From: Ruficoccus amylovorans
GTDB lineage: Bacteria > Verrucomicrobiota > Verrucomicrobiia > Opitutales > Cerasicoccaceae
Assembly (NCBI RefSeq): GCF_014230085.1
Contig: NZ_JACHVB010000020.1
Location: 124,001 to 188,000 of the forward strand
Direction: 5' to 3'
Length of the DNA: 64,000 bases
In this document: positions 33,885 through 41,558 of the stretch, piece after piece
Position numbering within the stretch: position 1 is the stretch's first letter
Layout: each line of letters starts with the position of its first letter
The notes under the pieces: model-generated
Told to the model about the DNA's origin: nothing
Seen by the model: the letters and a program-made list of their open reading frames with translations, nothing else
Database searches by the model: none
Translations under genes and position numbers: made by a program

Positions 33885-35065
33885 TGAAAGACGCAATCTT
33901 TAGAGTCTTTGCCGGTACGCTCGGTAGTTATAAGTCCTATCACGGCGTTGTAGAGGCTATGGAAACCCTTGAGCGCGGCGGCATCGTCATGACGAATATC
34001 GAGCTCCGTTGGCAGCGTCTCAAGTACTGGTTCGAGGACGAAAAAGACCTGTTGCTCGATGATCGCCAGTATGTGCACATTGACCCCGAAAGGGCTTCGT
34101 CGTTCGTTGATCTGCTCGTGAAAGGTGAGCGAGACAAGCCCAATAAGCTCATCATTGACGAGGCGGGCCTGCACCATAACACGATGGACAAGCGCCAGAT
34201 GGACCGCGCGGTTCTGGAAATGATCGTCCACGCTCGAAAGCTCCACATTGATACGGTTTTCATCGCTCACCACTTCACGGAGATTTTGGCGCAGATCCGC
34301 AACAAAGCGCAAAGTGTCTTATGGTTCCGAGATCTCCAGAAGATGAAATGGCTAGGCATAGGTTTGCCGATTCCGGCTTACATCTTCGCGGAAGTAGACG
34401 CCCGTAATCCGAAGCTGAAATATGATTCAGCGTTCCGCTGGAAACGTAAATTCATCTACAAGCTTTATGTCTCCCATGACATACAGTCGAAAGCCTTAGA
34501 GGTTATCCGCTCCGCGCCTCAAATCGAGGTCAAGAAGGTCGAACACGCGGTGACGAAAGCTGACACCGTGCGCCGCTCTGCCCGTCGTTGGGTGCGCCGT
34601 TTAGCCTTTGGCGGTTTGATGGCCGGGGCCGGAGCGCTCTTTGCCGGTCAGGGCGAGAGCGAGCCGGTAGCGGCCCCCGTCTCTCCTGTCGCAATTAGCC
34701 AGGCAGAAACCGCCGCGGCGGTCGATCAATCCGTGACTCTAGAGCCTGTACCCGAAAAACCGGATCGCACGATAAAGGCTTTCACGATCCAAGGTCGCGC
34801 ACGCATGTTAGATCCGCAGAGAGCGGATCAGGTCGGTTATTGCACGTTTGATTTCGTGTCTTTGCGCCTCGGTGACGGTCGAGTTATCCGCGAGACGCAT
34901 CCTGACTTTGGCGGCTTCCGCAGAGCGGACAATACCGCGCTGATAGCGGGCGAGGTCTTTACCTATGTGCCCGTCGTTGAAAATTTCCCGGCTGATGAGC
35001 AGCAGGGCCAAAAACAACCAAACAATAAAATACTAAAATATAATGAAGCACTTAGTAATCCGTGA
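33884..35065 (+). CDS. Zot/pI-like assembly ATPase with altered P-loop, prophage 2
   Basis: 393 residues. The P-loop region reads AGTLGSYKSYHG (about 10-21): the usual Gly before the Lys is Tyr. Walker B is KLIIDEAGLHHN (about 87-98). The N-terminal domain to about 220 looks like the Zot ATPase; a weak hydrophobic segment (AFGGLMAGAGALFAG, about 244-258) should be the membrane anchor, followed by a periplasmic part with two Cys-free beta segments. It is homologous in plan, not closely in sequence, to the prophage 1 ATPase. Confidence 0.83.
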   Translation: MKDAIFRVFAGTLGSYKSYHGVVEAMETLERGGIVMTNIELRWQRLKYWFEDEKDLLLDDRQYVHIDPERASSFVDLLVKGERDKPNKLIIDEAGLHHNTMDKRQMDRAVLEMIVHARKLHIDTVFIAHHFTEILAQIRNKAQSVLWFRDLQKMKWLGIGLPIPAYIFAEVDARNPKLKYDSAFRWKRKFIYKLYVSHDIQSKALEVIRSAPQIEVKKVEHAVTKADTVRRSARRWVRRLAFGGLMAGAGALFAGQGESEPVAAPVSPVAISQAETAAAVDQSVTLEPVPEKPDRTIKAFTIQGRARMLDPQRADQVGYCTFDFVSLRLGDGRVIRETHPDFGGFRRADNTALIAGEVFTYVPVVENFPADEQQGQKQPNNKILKYNEALSNP

Positions 35066-35375
35066 AGAGAACATCGAGGTCCAGCACTCCGGCGAATCCG
35101 TGAAGGATGGCCGCAAATACGCGGCCTCTATTATGGTCACCATCGCCGCTAGCGGCTTTGACTCGCAGTTGTCCTTTATGGCTCCGGCCACGCTCGAAGC
35201 GCTGAAGCTTATGGGGATCGAAACGCCCGGCTCCAAGGCCCGCCATAAGGTCAAGGAGGCCATTTGGGTGATCGCGCCGGGATTCGGCCAGAAGAACTTC
35301 GCGAAGATCCGCGCCGAAAGCCTTCAGAAGTTCGACGCGAAGCCCTACGCCGAGAATCCGCTGGCCGCTGCCTGA
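35043..35375 (+). CDS. Unknown phage protein, candidate ssDNA-binding protein by position
   Basis: 110 residues. Mixed beta and helix (YAASIMVTIAASGFDSQLSF; LEALKLMGIETPGSKARHKV), basic, no membrane helix. It begins inside the last 23 bases of the Zot gene and precedes the hairpin region and replication gene. No similarity to the prophage 1 ssDNA-binding protein is visible, and prophage 2 has no other candidate for that role, so it may be the functional substitute; this is inference. Confidence 0.5.
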   Translation: MKHLVIREENIEVQHSGESVKDGRKYAASIMVTIAASGFDSQLSFMAPATLEALKLMGIETPGSKARHKVKEAIWVIAPGFGQKNFAKIRAESLQKFDAKPYAENPLAAA

Positions 35376-35954
35376 TGGCCCGCGTACATCGCAGTTTTTG
35401 CGGAGAGGTCGGGCCGTCTGGTCCGGCCTCTCTGTCTTCCGGCTCTGCCGTTGCCCCATCCAATAGAGGCCACCAGCCGAAGGCGGGTCTCCCGTCATCA
35501 CCGACTGACCTAGCTTCAGCTAGGTCCCCTGGCTATCTACTGTTTTATCCCCCACTGAAAAAGCTGTACTCAGCTTTTGCTCACCCTTGGCGGCATCGCC
35601 GCCAAGACCATAGAGGGTTTTGTCCCGCTGGCGGGGCCGCATCGCGGCCCCTCATGAGGCAAAGCCTCATCATCGTGTTTGCAAGGTGCAGCCGGTGGCT
35701 AAGTCGCCCCGGAGAAGCTGCGTTGGCGGGCTCAACTAGCCCGCGCAGCTTCGCAGGATTAGGCGACGAAATAGCGAACTATCCAAGGGCGCTCCCTGCC
35801 CTTGCACTCTTCGCCCTGCCCTATGCCCCGAAGACGCGCCAGAGGAGCCGTAGAATGCCTGATTTCGGCCTCGCTGTCCCGCATGCCAACGAAAAAACCC
35901 GATCTGCGCTCACAGACCGGGTTTCAACAAATAGAAAATCTAGGAGAATTTTCG
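35376..35954 (+). other. Hairpin-rich intergenic region of prophage 2 (candidate origin and packaging signal)
   Basis: Eight hairpins in about 400 bases: 35403-35415/35420-35432 (13 bp with two G-T pairs), 35507-35515/35518-35526, 35559-35566/35571-35578, 35586-35594/35598-35606, 35633-35640/35644-35651, 35654-35660/35664-35670, 35714-35722/35744-35752 enclosing 35727-35732/35738-35743, and 35784-35790/35798-35804. This matches the intergenic region of Ff phages, which holds the packaging signal and the two origins before gene II. TCTACTGTTTT (35536-35546) is shared with prophage 1. A 293-residue frame across it looks non-coding. Confidence 0.75.
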
Positions 35955-36869
35955 ATGCAAAGCCCTGTACATTCTCGAACGAATGTCAAGTCTCGAACGA
36001 AAACGAGCGGCGCAGATTTTGCCGCAAGTGCGCCTCCGGCGCACGCGGCAAAATCGCCCGCCGCTCTTCCTTGTCTAGAAACAAACAACTCAATCCAAAG
36101 CTACAGGCCGACAGCGCAAAAAGCCTCCAAATTGATCATTGCTGAAGCTGTCCTGGAGCTAATCCAAATCGAAGGAATAGAGACAATCCTGTTCGGTACC
36201 CTGACGTTTCCTAAACCTGTCACCTTGAAGGAAGCTCAAAAGGCGTGGAATAGTGCTGCCAGCAACGCTATTCGGCCAGCTATCCTTAAGGGATGCCGGA
36301 TATTGGAGCCTCACAAGTCTAGACAGCCGCATTACCATCTGGTCATTGCAACGGGTCAAGACGTGCGCCGGGGCTTCGATTTTGACGCTTACCAAGAGGC
36401 CAGAGCGCATCATTGGGCCTCGGCCGAGGGGCGCAAAGCGACTCGTATCTATGGGGCAAGTGCCAACGATGAGTTGCGGGAATGGTGGACATTCTTCCGG
36501 CGTCTGGAACGGTTCGGCTTTGGTCGTAGTGAAGCCGTACCGATTTACAAGGCAGGCGAAGCGGCAGCAGAATACGCAAGCAAGTACGTATCCGACCTAG
36601 ATAGGCCGATTGAGTTTCGGGGCGCTCGTCTATATGCTCCTATCAACTGGAAGCCGTCAACTAAGCGCGGGTTTGGTTTCGTTGAGTCAGGCCGGGCTTG
36701 GCGGCTTGCGGTCGCAAAGATCGCACAAGATCTAGGTTTTACCTCAGAGGCGGACTTTCGCCGGGAGTTCGGCTCTAACTGGGCTTGGGGATTGCGGGGT
36801 ACTATTTTCAGCATTGCCCAAGACATCAAGGCAGAGCATAGCCAACGTGCCCAAAATGAGGCAACTTGA
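35955..36869 (+). CDS. HUH rolling-circle replication initiator, prophage 2
   Basis: 304 residues from the ATG at 35955, chosen because AGGAG stands eight bases upstream (35942-35946); the frame is open back to 35802. Motif I-like strand ETILFGTLTFPKP (about 75), HUH motif SRQPHYHLVIATG (about 120) and Tyr motif AAAEYASKYVSD (about 200) are in the usual order. It should nick the plus origin in the hairpin region just upstream. It is only distantly related to the prophage 1 initiator. Confidence 0.87.
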   Translation: MQSPVHSRTNVKSRTKTSGADFAASAPPAHAAKSPAALPCLETNNSIQSYRPTAQKASKLIIAEAVLELIQIEGIETILFGTLTFPKPVTLKEAQKAWNSAASNAIRPAILKGCRILEPHKSRQPHYHLVIATGQDVRRGFDFDAYQEARAHHWASAEGRKATRIYGASANDELREWWTFFRRLERFGFGRSEAVPIYKAGEAAAEYASKYVSDLDRPIEFRGARLYAPINWKPSTKRGFGFVESGRAWRLAVAKIAQDLGFTSEADFRREFGSNWAWGLRGTIFSIAQDIKAEHSQRAQNEAT

Positions 36870-37110
36870 GTTTGAGTTTGTGCAGCGACCCAAGGTCCTG
36901 TTTTTGGTGCGACGCCGTACCCGCATGGGCGAAGTCATAAAGGTTTCCGTTCTAGCGGATAAGCCGGAGCATTTCTTTGTGACGCGGTACAAGTCAGAGG
37001 CTCGTTTGATAGCGCGTTGGCTTGCTTCCTGCATCAAAACCGGGCATATTTTGGTCTGGATCGGTAAAGATTGGGGAATTTCTCCCCGGCTTCCGGTGTG
37101 CATAAGATAA
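36856..37110 (+). CDS. Conserved att-proximal phage protein, function unknown, prophage 2
   Basis: 84 residues from the ATG at 36856, overlapping the replication gene by 14 bases. Homologous to the prophage 1 gene at 23265-23534 across about 60 residues (E-V-x-K-V, FFVTRYKSEARLIARWL, GHILVWIGKDW). It is the last gene before the right attachment site, as in prophage 1. Basic and without membrane helices. A role at att or in replication is possible but unproven. Confidence 0.65.
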   Translation: MRQLEFEFVQRPKVLFLVRRRTRMGEVIKVSVLADKPEHFFVTRYKSEARLIARWLASCIKTGHILVWIGKDWGISPRLPVCIR

Positions 37111-37181
37111 GCTTCGCTTATGGGCAAAGCCTACGGATTCAAAAAGCCGTTGACCGTAGGGGCACTACCCCAGCCCGACTA

Positions 37182-37209
37182 GGCCAGACAGACTAAACAT
37201 TATGCCTAT
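37182..37209 (+). other. Right dif-like attachment site (prophage 2 arm plus host arm)
   Basis: Arm GCCAGACAGAC (37182-37192, not Xer-like, phage-derived), core TAAACA (37193-37198), arm TTATGCCTATA (37199-37209, Xer-like, taken as host). Together with the left host arm at 23150-23160 it rebuilds a full dif site. malQ starts 96 bases further on. Confidence 0.82.
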
Positions 37210-37304
37210 ATTGTTGGGCGGGATCTGCGGACCCATGAAGTGCGTCCTCTCCCCTTTGTTTTTGACGGTTGGGGCTTGGGGTTCCAAGCTCTGATGAAAC
37301 ATTT

Positions 37305-38852
37305 ATGGATTCACCACTCTTTCCCTGGCTCGAAAAACGTCATGCCGGTGTCCTGTTGCACCCGACTTCCCTGCCTGGAGACCTTGGCATCGGGCAACTC
37401 GGGCGTGAAGCGCGAAGACTCGTCGATTTTCTGGCGGCGGCCGGAATACGTTACTGGCAGCTTTGTCCAATGGGGCCAACCGGGTATGGTGACTCGCCCT
37501 ACCAGTGTTTTTCCTCCCATGCCGGAAATCCCTATCTAATCGACCTGCAAGCTCTGGTCGGTTTCGGGTTGCTCAAGGACAGCGAACTGAAGCCTCTGCG
37601 GCAACTCCCCCACGAGTATGTGGACTATGGTAGTCTTTATCAGCGTTTTTGGCCTATTCTCGAACTCGCCTGTCAGCGTTATGGTGCCAAACCTGAGGGA
37701 CTGTCCGGCTACGGGTCTTATGTCGAGTTTTGCGAAAAAGAGGCTGATTGGCTTACCCCTTATGCCGCTTTCACGGCTTGCAAGGCTCATTTTAAGGGAA
37801 AGCCGTGGTTTGAATGGCCGAAAAAGCTCTGCACCTACCGGGGGTTCCAAAAAAGCGATCTGGCTCAAGCGCTTGATTCCCAGATGGATGCCGTTCGCTT
37901 CACTCAGTATCTGTTTTTTGCCCAGTGGCGACAACTGCGGGCTTACGCTGCCGAGAAGGGCGTCGGCATTATCGGAGATGTACCGATTTTTGTCGCATTG
38001 GACAGCGCTGATGTCTGGACCCGACCCGAGCTTTTCCAGCTCGGTAAGGACGGGCAACCGACCGCTGTGGCGGGAGTCCCGCCGGATTATTTTTCGCCGC
38101 TGGGACAGCTTTGGGGAAATCCCCTCTTTGACTGGGAGCAGCATAAAAAGGACGGCTACGCCTGGTGGATTCAACGATTGGAGGCGAATTTCAGGCTCTA
38201 CGACGTCGTCCGGCTCGACCATTTCCGGGGCTTTGAGTCCTACTGGTCCATTCCCGCCGGGGCCAAGGATGCCCGGGGCGGAAAATGGGAAGCGGGTCCG
38301 GGGCTGGACTTTTTCCGGGCGGTGCAGAAAGCCATCCCCGAGGCAAAGCTGATCGCGGAGGACCTGGGTGACATCACCCCCGAGGTGCGTGCCATGCACA
38401 CGGCCACCGGCCTGCCGGGCATGGCGATTTTGCAATTCGCGTTCGGCTCGGGGCCGGAAAACCTTTACCTGCCCCATAACCTCTCCCGCAACAGCGCGAC
38501 CTACCCCGGGGTCCACGACAACGACACGACGCTGGGCTGGTATCGCTCGGCCGACGGGGCGACCCAGGACCACTTCCGGCGTTACTTCGGCGTGGACGGT
38601 TCGGTGCCGCAGTGGGACTGCGTGCGGGCCGCCTACCGCTCGGTCTCGCGGCTGGCGGTGATCCCGATGCAAGACCTGATGAACCTCGGCTCGGAGGCCC
38701 GGCTGAACCGCCCCGGCGAAGCCGCCGGCAACTGGCAATGGCGCTACCATGCCGAGCAACTCGACACGCTCTGGCGCGGGAGCGCAACTTACCTGCGCGG
38801 GCTGGCGGAGCTCTACGGACGGCTGGAACCCGAGGATACCAGCTCCAAGTAG
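37305..38852 (+). CDS. malQ: 4-alpha-glucanotransferase (amylomaltase)
   Basis: Transfers alpha-1,4-glucan segments in maltodextrin and glycogen metabolism; cytoplasmic. It has 515 residues from the ATG at 37305. GH77 features: GVLLHPTSLPGDLGIGQLG at the start, the nucleophile region VVRLDHFRGFESYWSIPAG (about 300-318), IAEDLGDITPEVRAM with the acid/base Glu, and PGVHDNDTTLGWY. Length is normal. It is the first host gene after the dif/prophage locus. Confidence 0.95.
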   Translation: MDSPLFPWLEKRHAGVLLHPTSLPGDLGIGQLGREARRLVDFLAAAGIRYWQLCPMGPTGYGDSPYQCFSSHAGNPYLIDLQALVGFGLLKDSELKPLRQLPHEYVDYGSLYQRFWPILELACQRYGAKPEGLSGYGSYVEFCEKEADWLTPYAAFTACKAHFKGKPWFEWPKKLCTYRGFQKSDLAQALDSQMDAVRFTQYLFFAQWRQLRAYAAEKGVGIIGDVPIFVALDSADVWTRPELFQLGKDGQPTAVAGVPPDYFSPLGQLWGNPLFDWEQHKKDGYAWWIQRLEANFRLYDVVRLDHFRGFESYWSIPAGAKDARGGKWEAGPGLDFFRAVQKAIPEAKLIAEDLGDITPEVRAMHTATGLPGMAILQFAFGSGPENLYLPHNLSRNSATYPGVHDNDTTLGWYRSADGATQDHFRRYFGVDGSVPQWDCVRAAYRSVSRLAVIPMQDLMNLGSEARLNRPGEAAGNWQWRYHAEQLDTLWRGSATYLRGLAELYGRLEPEDTSSK

Positions 38853-38961
38853 ATTTTAGGGTGAAGCTTCGTCCCCTTCACGAGAACGGCAACCTTCAAA
38901 CCGGAAGATTATCAAAGGCGCGAACAATGCCTGCCGGCTTTATGCCACCCTGCTCCTGCTG

Positions 38962-39312
38962 ATGATCGTCGGCGGTTGCCGCGGCGATTCCCAAGTGAGG
39001 CTTTCGGCGGAGCAGCAGGCGGCCATTGTCCGGGAAGCTGAGGCGATTTTTACGCGTGAGCATGTAGCGAAACTCGAATACACGAAGCGGCTCATGCCCG
39101 ACGCCAATATCTCGCCCACGCTTACCGCCCTCGGCGCTGAGCGTGTCTGGCTAAAGCCGACGGGGCTGTATGTCCGCATGGAAGACGGCTTTGTCAGCGA
39201 ACGGGGGTACTATATTCCTGCACCGACTGTAGATCAAGGGAGTCTCAGCCCGCACACCGACCCCTCGTATATCAAAGTCGCTGAAAATCTTTATCAGTAC
39301 GAGTACCGGTAG
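38962..39312 (+). CDS. Small lipoprotein-like protein, start uncertain
   Basis: 116 residues from the ATG at 38962, but the real protein probably starts earlier. The in-frame sequence before it encodes a lipoprotein signal: a basic stretch, CRLYATLLLLMIVGGC and RGDS. No ATG, GTG or TTG lies between the in-frame stop (near 38859) and 38962; an ATT at 38908 follows GGAAG too closely. The mature domain has a long helix (AEQQAAIVREAEAIFTREHV) and a beta-rich end. No family is recognised. Confidence 0.55.
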   Translation: MIVGGCRGDSQVRLSAEQQAAIVREAEAIFTREHVAKLEYTKRLMPDANISPTLTALGAERVWLKPTGLYVRMEDGFVSERGYYIPAPTVDQGSLSPHTDPSYIKVAENLYQYEYR

Positions 39313-39331
39313 CGGGCCGGGGCGCACTCGT

Positions 39332-39862
39332 TCAGCCCTGCATAAAGCTGAGATAGTAGCGCAGTTCGCCGATGGACTCGCGGATGTCGTCGAGGGCGCG
39401 GTGGGTGCCCTTTTTGGAAAAGCTTTTGCCGTAGCAGGTCTGGAAGACGACCTTAAAGCTGCTCACATCGAGCATGCGGTAGTGCAGCTTTTGGGAAAAC
39501 TTCGGCAGGTAGCGGTCCACGAATTTACGGTCCTGGCCGATGGAGTTACCCGCCAGCAGGACGGGGTCCGGCCCGAAGTGCGCGGCGAGCGTGTCGAGGA
39601 GTTTTTCCTCCAGCTCGTCCTCGCCGATGCCGCTGGCCACGCGGTCCACGAGGCCGCTTTCGGTGTGCGTTTTTTTACACCAGTCGTTCATGGCGGCCAG
39701 GGTCTCCGGCTCCTGATAGATGGCGGTGTCGTAGGTCGCCAGTTCGTTAAAATCCTTGTCGGTCACGATCCAGGCCGCCTCCAGGATGCGGTCGGTTTGC
39801 GGGTCGAGTCCGGTCATCTCCAGATCGAGCCAGAAGAAAACGCCGTTGGTGTCGTTTGGCAT
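39332..39862 (-). CDS. orn: Oligoribonuclease
   Basis: Degrades 2-5 nucleotide RNA fragments to mononucleotides. 176 residues. A DEDDh 3'-5' exonuclease: FFWLDLEMTGLDP (Asp, Glu), LLAGNSIGQDRKFVDRYLP (Asp) and KKGTHRALDDIRESI (His, Asp). Length equals that of typical Orn. It starts 10 bases after the apt stop, so apt and orn probably form an operon. Confidence 0.95.
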   Translation of the reverse strand: MPNDTNGVFFWLDLEMTGLDPQTDRILEAAWIVTDKDFNELATYDTAIYQEPETLAAMNDWCKKTHTESGLVDRVASGIGEDELEEKLLDTLAAHFGPDPVLLAGNSIGQDRKFVDRYLPKFSQKLHYRMLDVSSFKVVFQTCYGKSFSKKGTHRALDDIRESIGELRYYLSFMQG

Positions 39863-39871
39863 GGCCGAGGG

Positions 39872-40411
39872 TTACTCGCTTTCGTTGAAGTTACACAGGG
39901 CAAAGGTGTGGATACCGTCCTCGTGCAGCAGTTGCTGCCCGGGAAGCTCGCTCAGGTTGATGATGGCGGCAAAGTCCACGCGTTCGGCGCCGAGGCGCCG
40001 CATGAGCCGGATTGCTGCCAGGGCGGTGCCGCCAGTGGCCAGCAGGTCGTCAATCACAAGCACCCGTTGGCCGCGGATGGTGTCGGTGTTGTGGACTTCA
40101 ATCGTAGCCTGGCCATATTCGAGCGTGTAGTTTTCGCTCAAGGTCTCGGCGGGGAGCTTACCCTTCTTGCGGACGAGCACGAGCGGCAGGCCCAGTTCAT
40201 AGGCCAGCGCCCCGGCCAGGACGAAGCCCCGGGCATCAATACCGGCCAGGCAGTTCAGGTCGCGTTCACGTGCCCAGCCAACGAGGCTCTTGATGACGGC
40301 GCGGAAGCAGTCGGCGTTTTCAAAAAGCGTGGTGACGTCGCGAAAATTAATGCCCGGCTTGGGCCAGTCACGAATGGTCCGGATATTTGACTTTATTGCC
40401 TCTTCGGTCAT
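39872..40411 (-). CDS. apt: Adenine phosphoribosyltransferase
   Basis: Salvages adenine to AMP using PRPP; cytoplasmic. 179 residues from the ATG at 40411 (a longer start at 40444 gives an unlikely extension). IRTIRDWPKPGINFRDVT at the start is typical of Apt. The PRPP-binding loop is RVLVIDDLLATGGTALAA, and the flexible loop region holds RKKGKLPAET. Divergent from the formyl-THF ligase gene. Confidence 0.95.
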   Translation of the reverse strand: MTEEAIKSNIRTIRDWPKPGINFRDVTTLFENADCFRAVIKSLVGWARERDLNCLAGIDARGFVLAGALAYELGLPLVLVRKKGKLPAETLSENYTLEYGQATIEVHNTDTIRGQRVLVIDDLLATGGTALAAIRLMRRLGAERVDFAAIINLSELPGQQLLHEDGIHTFALCNFNESE

Positions 40412-40459
40412 GGATGCTTCCAGAAAAAAGCTTCCCACCCGCATGACAACCCAAATCCC

Positions 40460-41050
40460 ATGCCTTCGTCAATGAACTCCCATTCGCAAAAAAGCTTCCT
40501 GCGCACAGAAGTCCGCGCCCGTCGCCGGGGAATGCTCTGGCAGGAGGTCGAAGCTGCCAGTGGCGATATCTGTGCGCGGGTCAACGGACTGGCCGCCTGG
40601 CGCGAGGCGCGCACCGTCTGCGCCTACCTCTCGCTGGGTAACGAAGTCTGCACGCACGCGCTGGTCGGTGGCGCGGTTTCGGATAAAGTGATTCTCGCGC
40701 CCAAGTCGCACGACGGCGGCCGTATGAGCTGGCACCGTTTGCGTGATTGGGAGTCGCTCGCGCCGGGGATGTTTGGCATCCTGGAGCCGCCCGAGTCCGA
40801 ACCGGCGGTCGAGCCGCCGTGCCCCGATCTTGTGCTGGTACCGGGACTGGCCTTTGACCGGCTGGGGCACCGTCTCGGGCACGGAGGGGGTTACTACGAT
40901 CGCTTCCTCGCCGGTGTCTCTGGGGTAAAGGTCGCCCTCGCCTACTCCTGGCAGATCCGGGGCGACATCCCCTATGAACGCCACGACATCTGCATGGATG
41001 CCATCGTCACCGAGCGGGAAGTCATTTCTGTGCGCACTTCGCGTCTGTAG
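40460..41050 (+). CDS. 5-formyltetrahydrofolate cyclo-ligase
   Basis: Converts 5-formyl-THF with ATP to 5,10-methenyl-THF. 196 residues. Basic N-terminal helix [44 protein letters not shown] (the family signature, about 125-155), and C-terminal [13 protein letters not shown]. Alternative ATG at 40472. Normal length. Confidence 0.93.
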   Translation: MPSSMNSHSQKSFLRTEVRARRRGMLWQEVEAASGDICARVNGLAAWREARTVCAYLSLGNEVCTHALVGGAVSDKVILAPKSHDGGRMSWHRLRDWESLAPGMFGILEPPESEPAVEPPCPDLVLVPGLAFDRLGHRLGHGGGYYDRFLAGVSGVKVALAYSWQIRGDIPYERHDICMDAIVTEREVISVRTSRL

Positions 41051-41136
41051 CTTTTGGCCGGAGGACAGGGCTTGCCATCGCGGCTGGAGCGGTCAAGGGT
41101 TTGCGCCTTACCCACCCTTTTACTTCCTCCGTCATG

Positions 41137-41511
41137 ATGAAAAAAATCCACACAGACAATGCCCCCAAAGCCATCGGCCCTTACAGCCAGGGAATCGCCA
41201 TCGAGGGGTGGTTTTACAGCTCCGGGCAGATTCCGCTCGGGTTGGACGGTCAGGTCGTCGGCGACGACATCGAGACACAGTCCGAACAGGTATTCGCCAA
41301 CCTGCGGGCTGTGCTGGAGGCCGCAGGTTCCTCGCTCGGACAGGTGGTCAAGACGACCGTTTTCCTTAAAAATCTGGAAGACTTCGCCAAGCTCAACGCT
41401 ATTTATGAAAAAGCCTTCGGCGACCACAAGCCGGCCCGCTCCTGCGTGCAGGTAGCGCGCCTGCCGCGCGACGTGCTGGTCGAGATCGAAGTCATCGCCC
41501 GCCAGGGATGA
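41137..41511 (+). CDS. ridA: RidA family enamine/imine deaminase
   Basis: Removes reactive 2-aminoacrylate and similar enamines. 124 residues from the second ATG of a tandem pair (41134, 41137). Signature: [39 protein letters not shown] and [19 protein letters not shown] with the conserved Arg. Normal length; cytoplasmic trimer. 86 bases after the ligase gene. Confidence 0.93.
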   Translation: MKKIHTDNAPKAIGPYSQGIAIEGWFYSSGQIPLGLDGQVVGDDIETQSEQVFANLRAVLEAAGSSLGQVVKTTVFLKNLEDFAKLNAIYEKAFGDHKPARSCVQVARLPRDVLVEIEVIARQG

Positions 41512-41558
41512 AGCTTTTTGCTTAAAGTGGTTAAGTATTAAAGTCCGAAGGGCTCCCT

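Larger units (their letters stand above)
30357..37198 (+). mobile_element. Inovirus prophage 2 (about 6.8 kb, rightward)
   Basis: The core-to-core distance is 6836 bases. It has a leftward ribbon-helix-helix gene at the left end, then rightward early small genes, a 45-residue membrane peptide, coat protein, another 45-residue peptide, pIII-like protein, pVI-like protein, Zot-like ATPase, an unknown protein, a hairpin-rich region, an HUH replication initiator and the small att-proximal gene. Compared with prophage 1, the replication module lies after, not before, the virion module. Local base composition is less GC-rich than the host. No integrase or secretin. Confidence 0.92.

Noticed and set aside
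35264-36145. 293-residue frame in prophage 2
   Set aside because: It spans the hairpin region and the start of the replication gene in another frame; composition is not protein-like.
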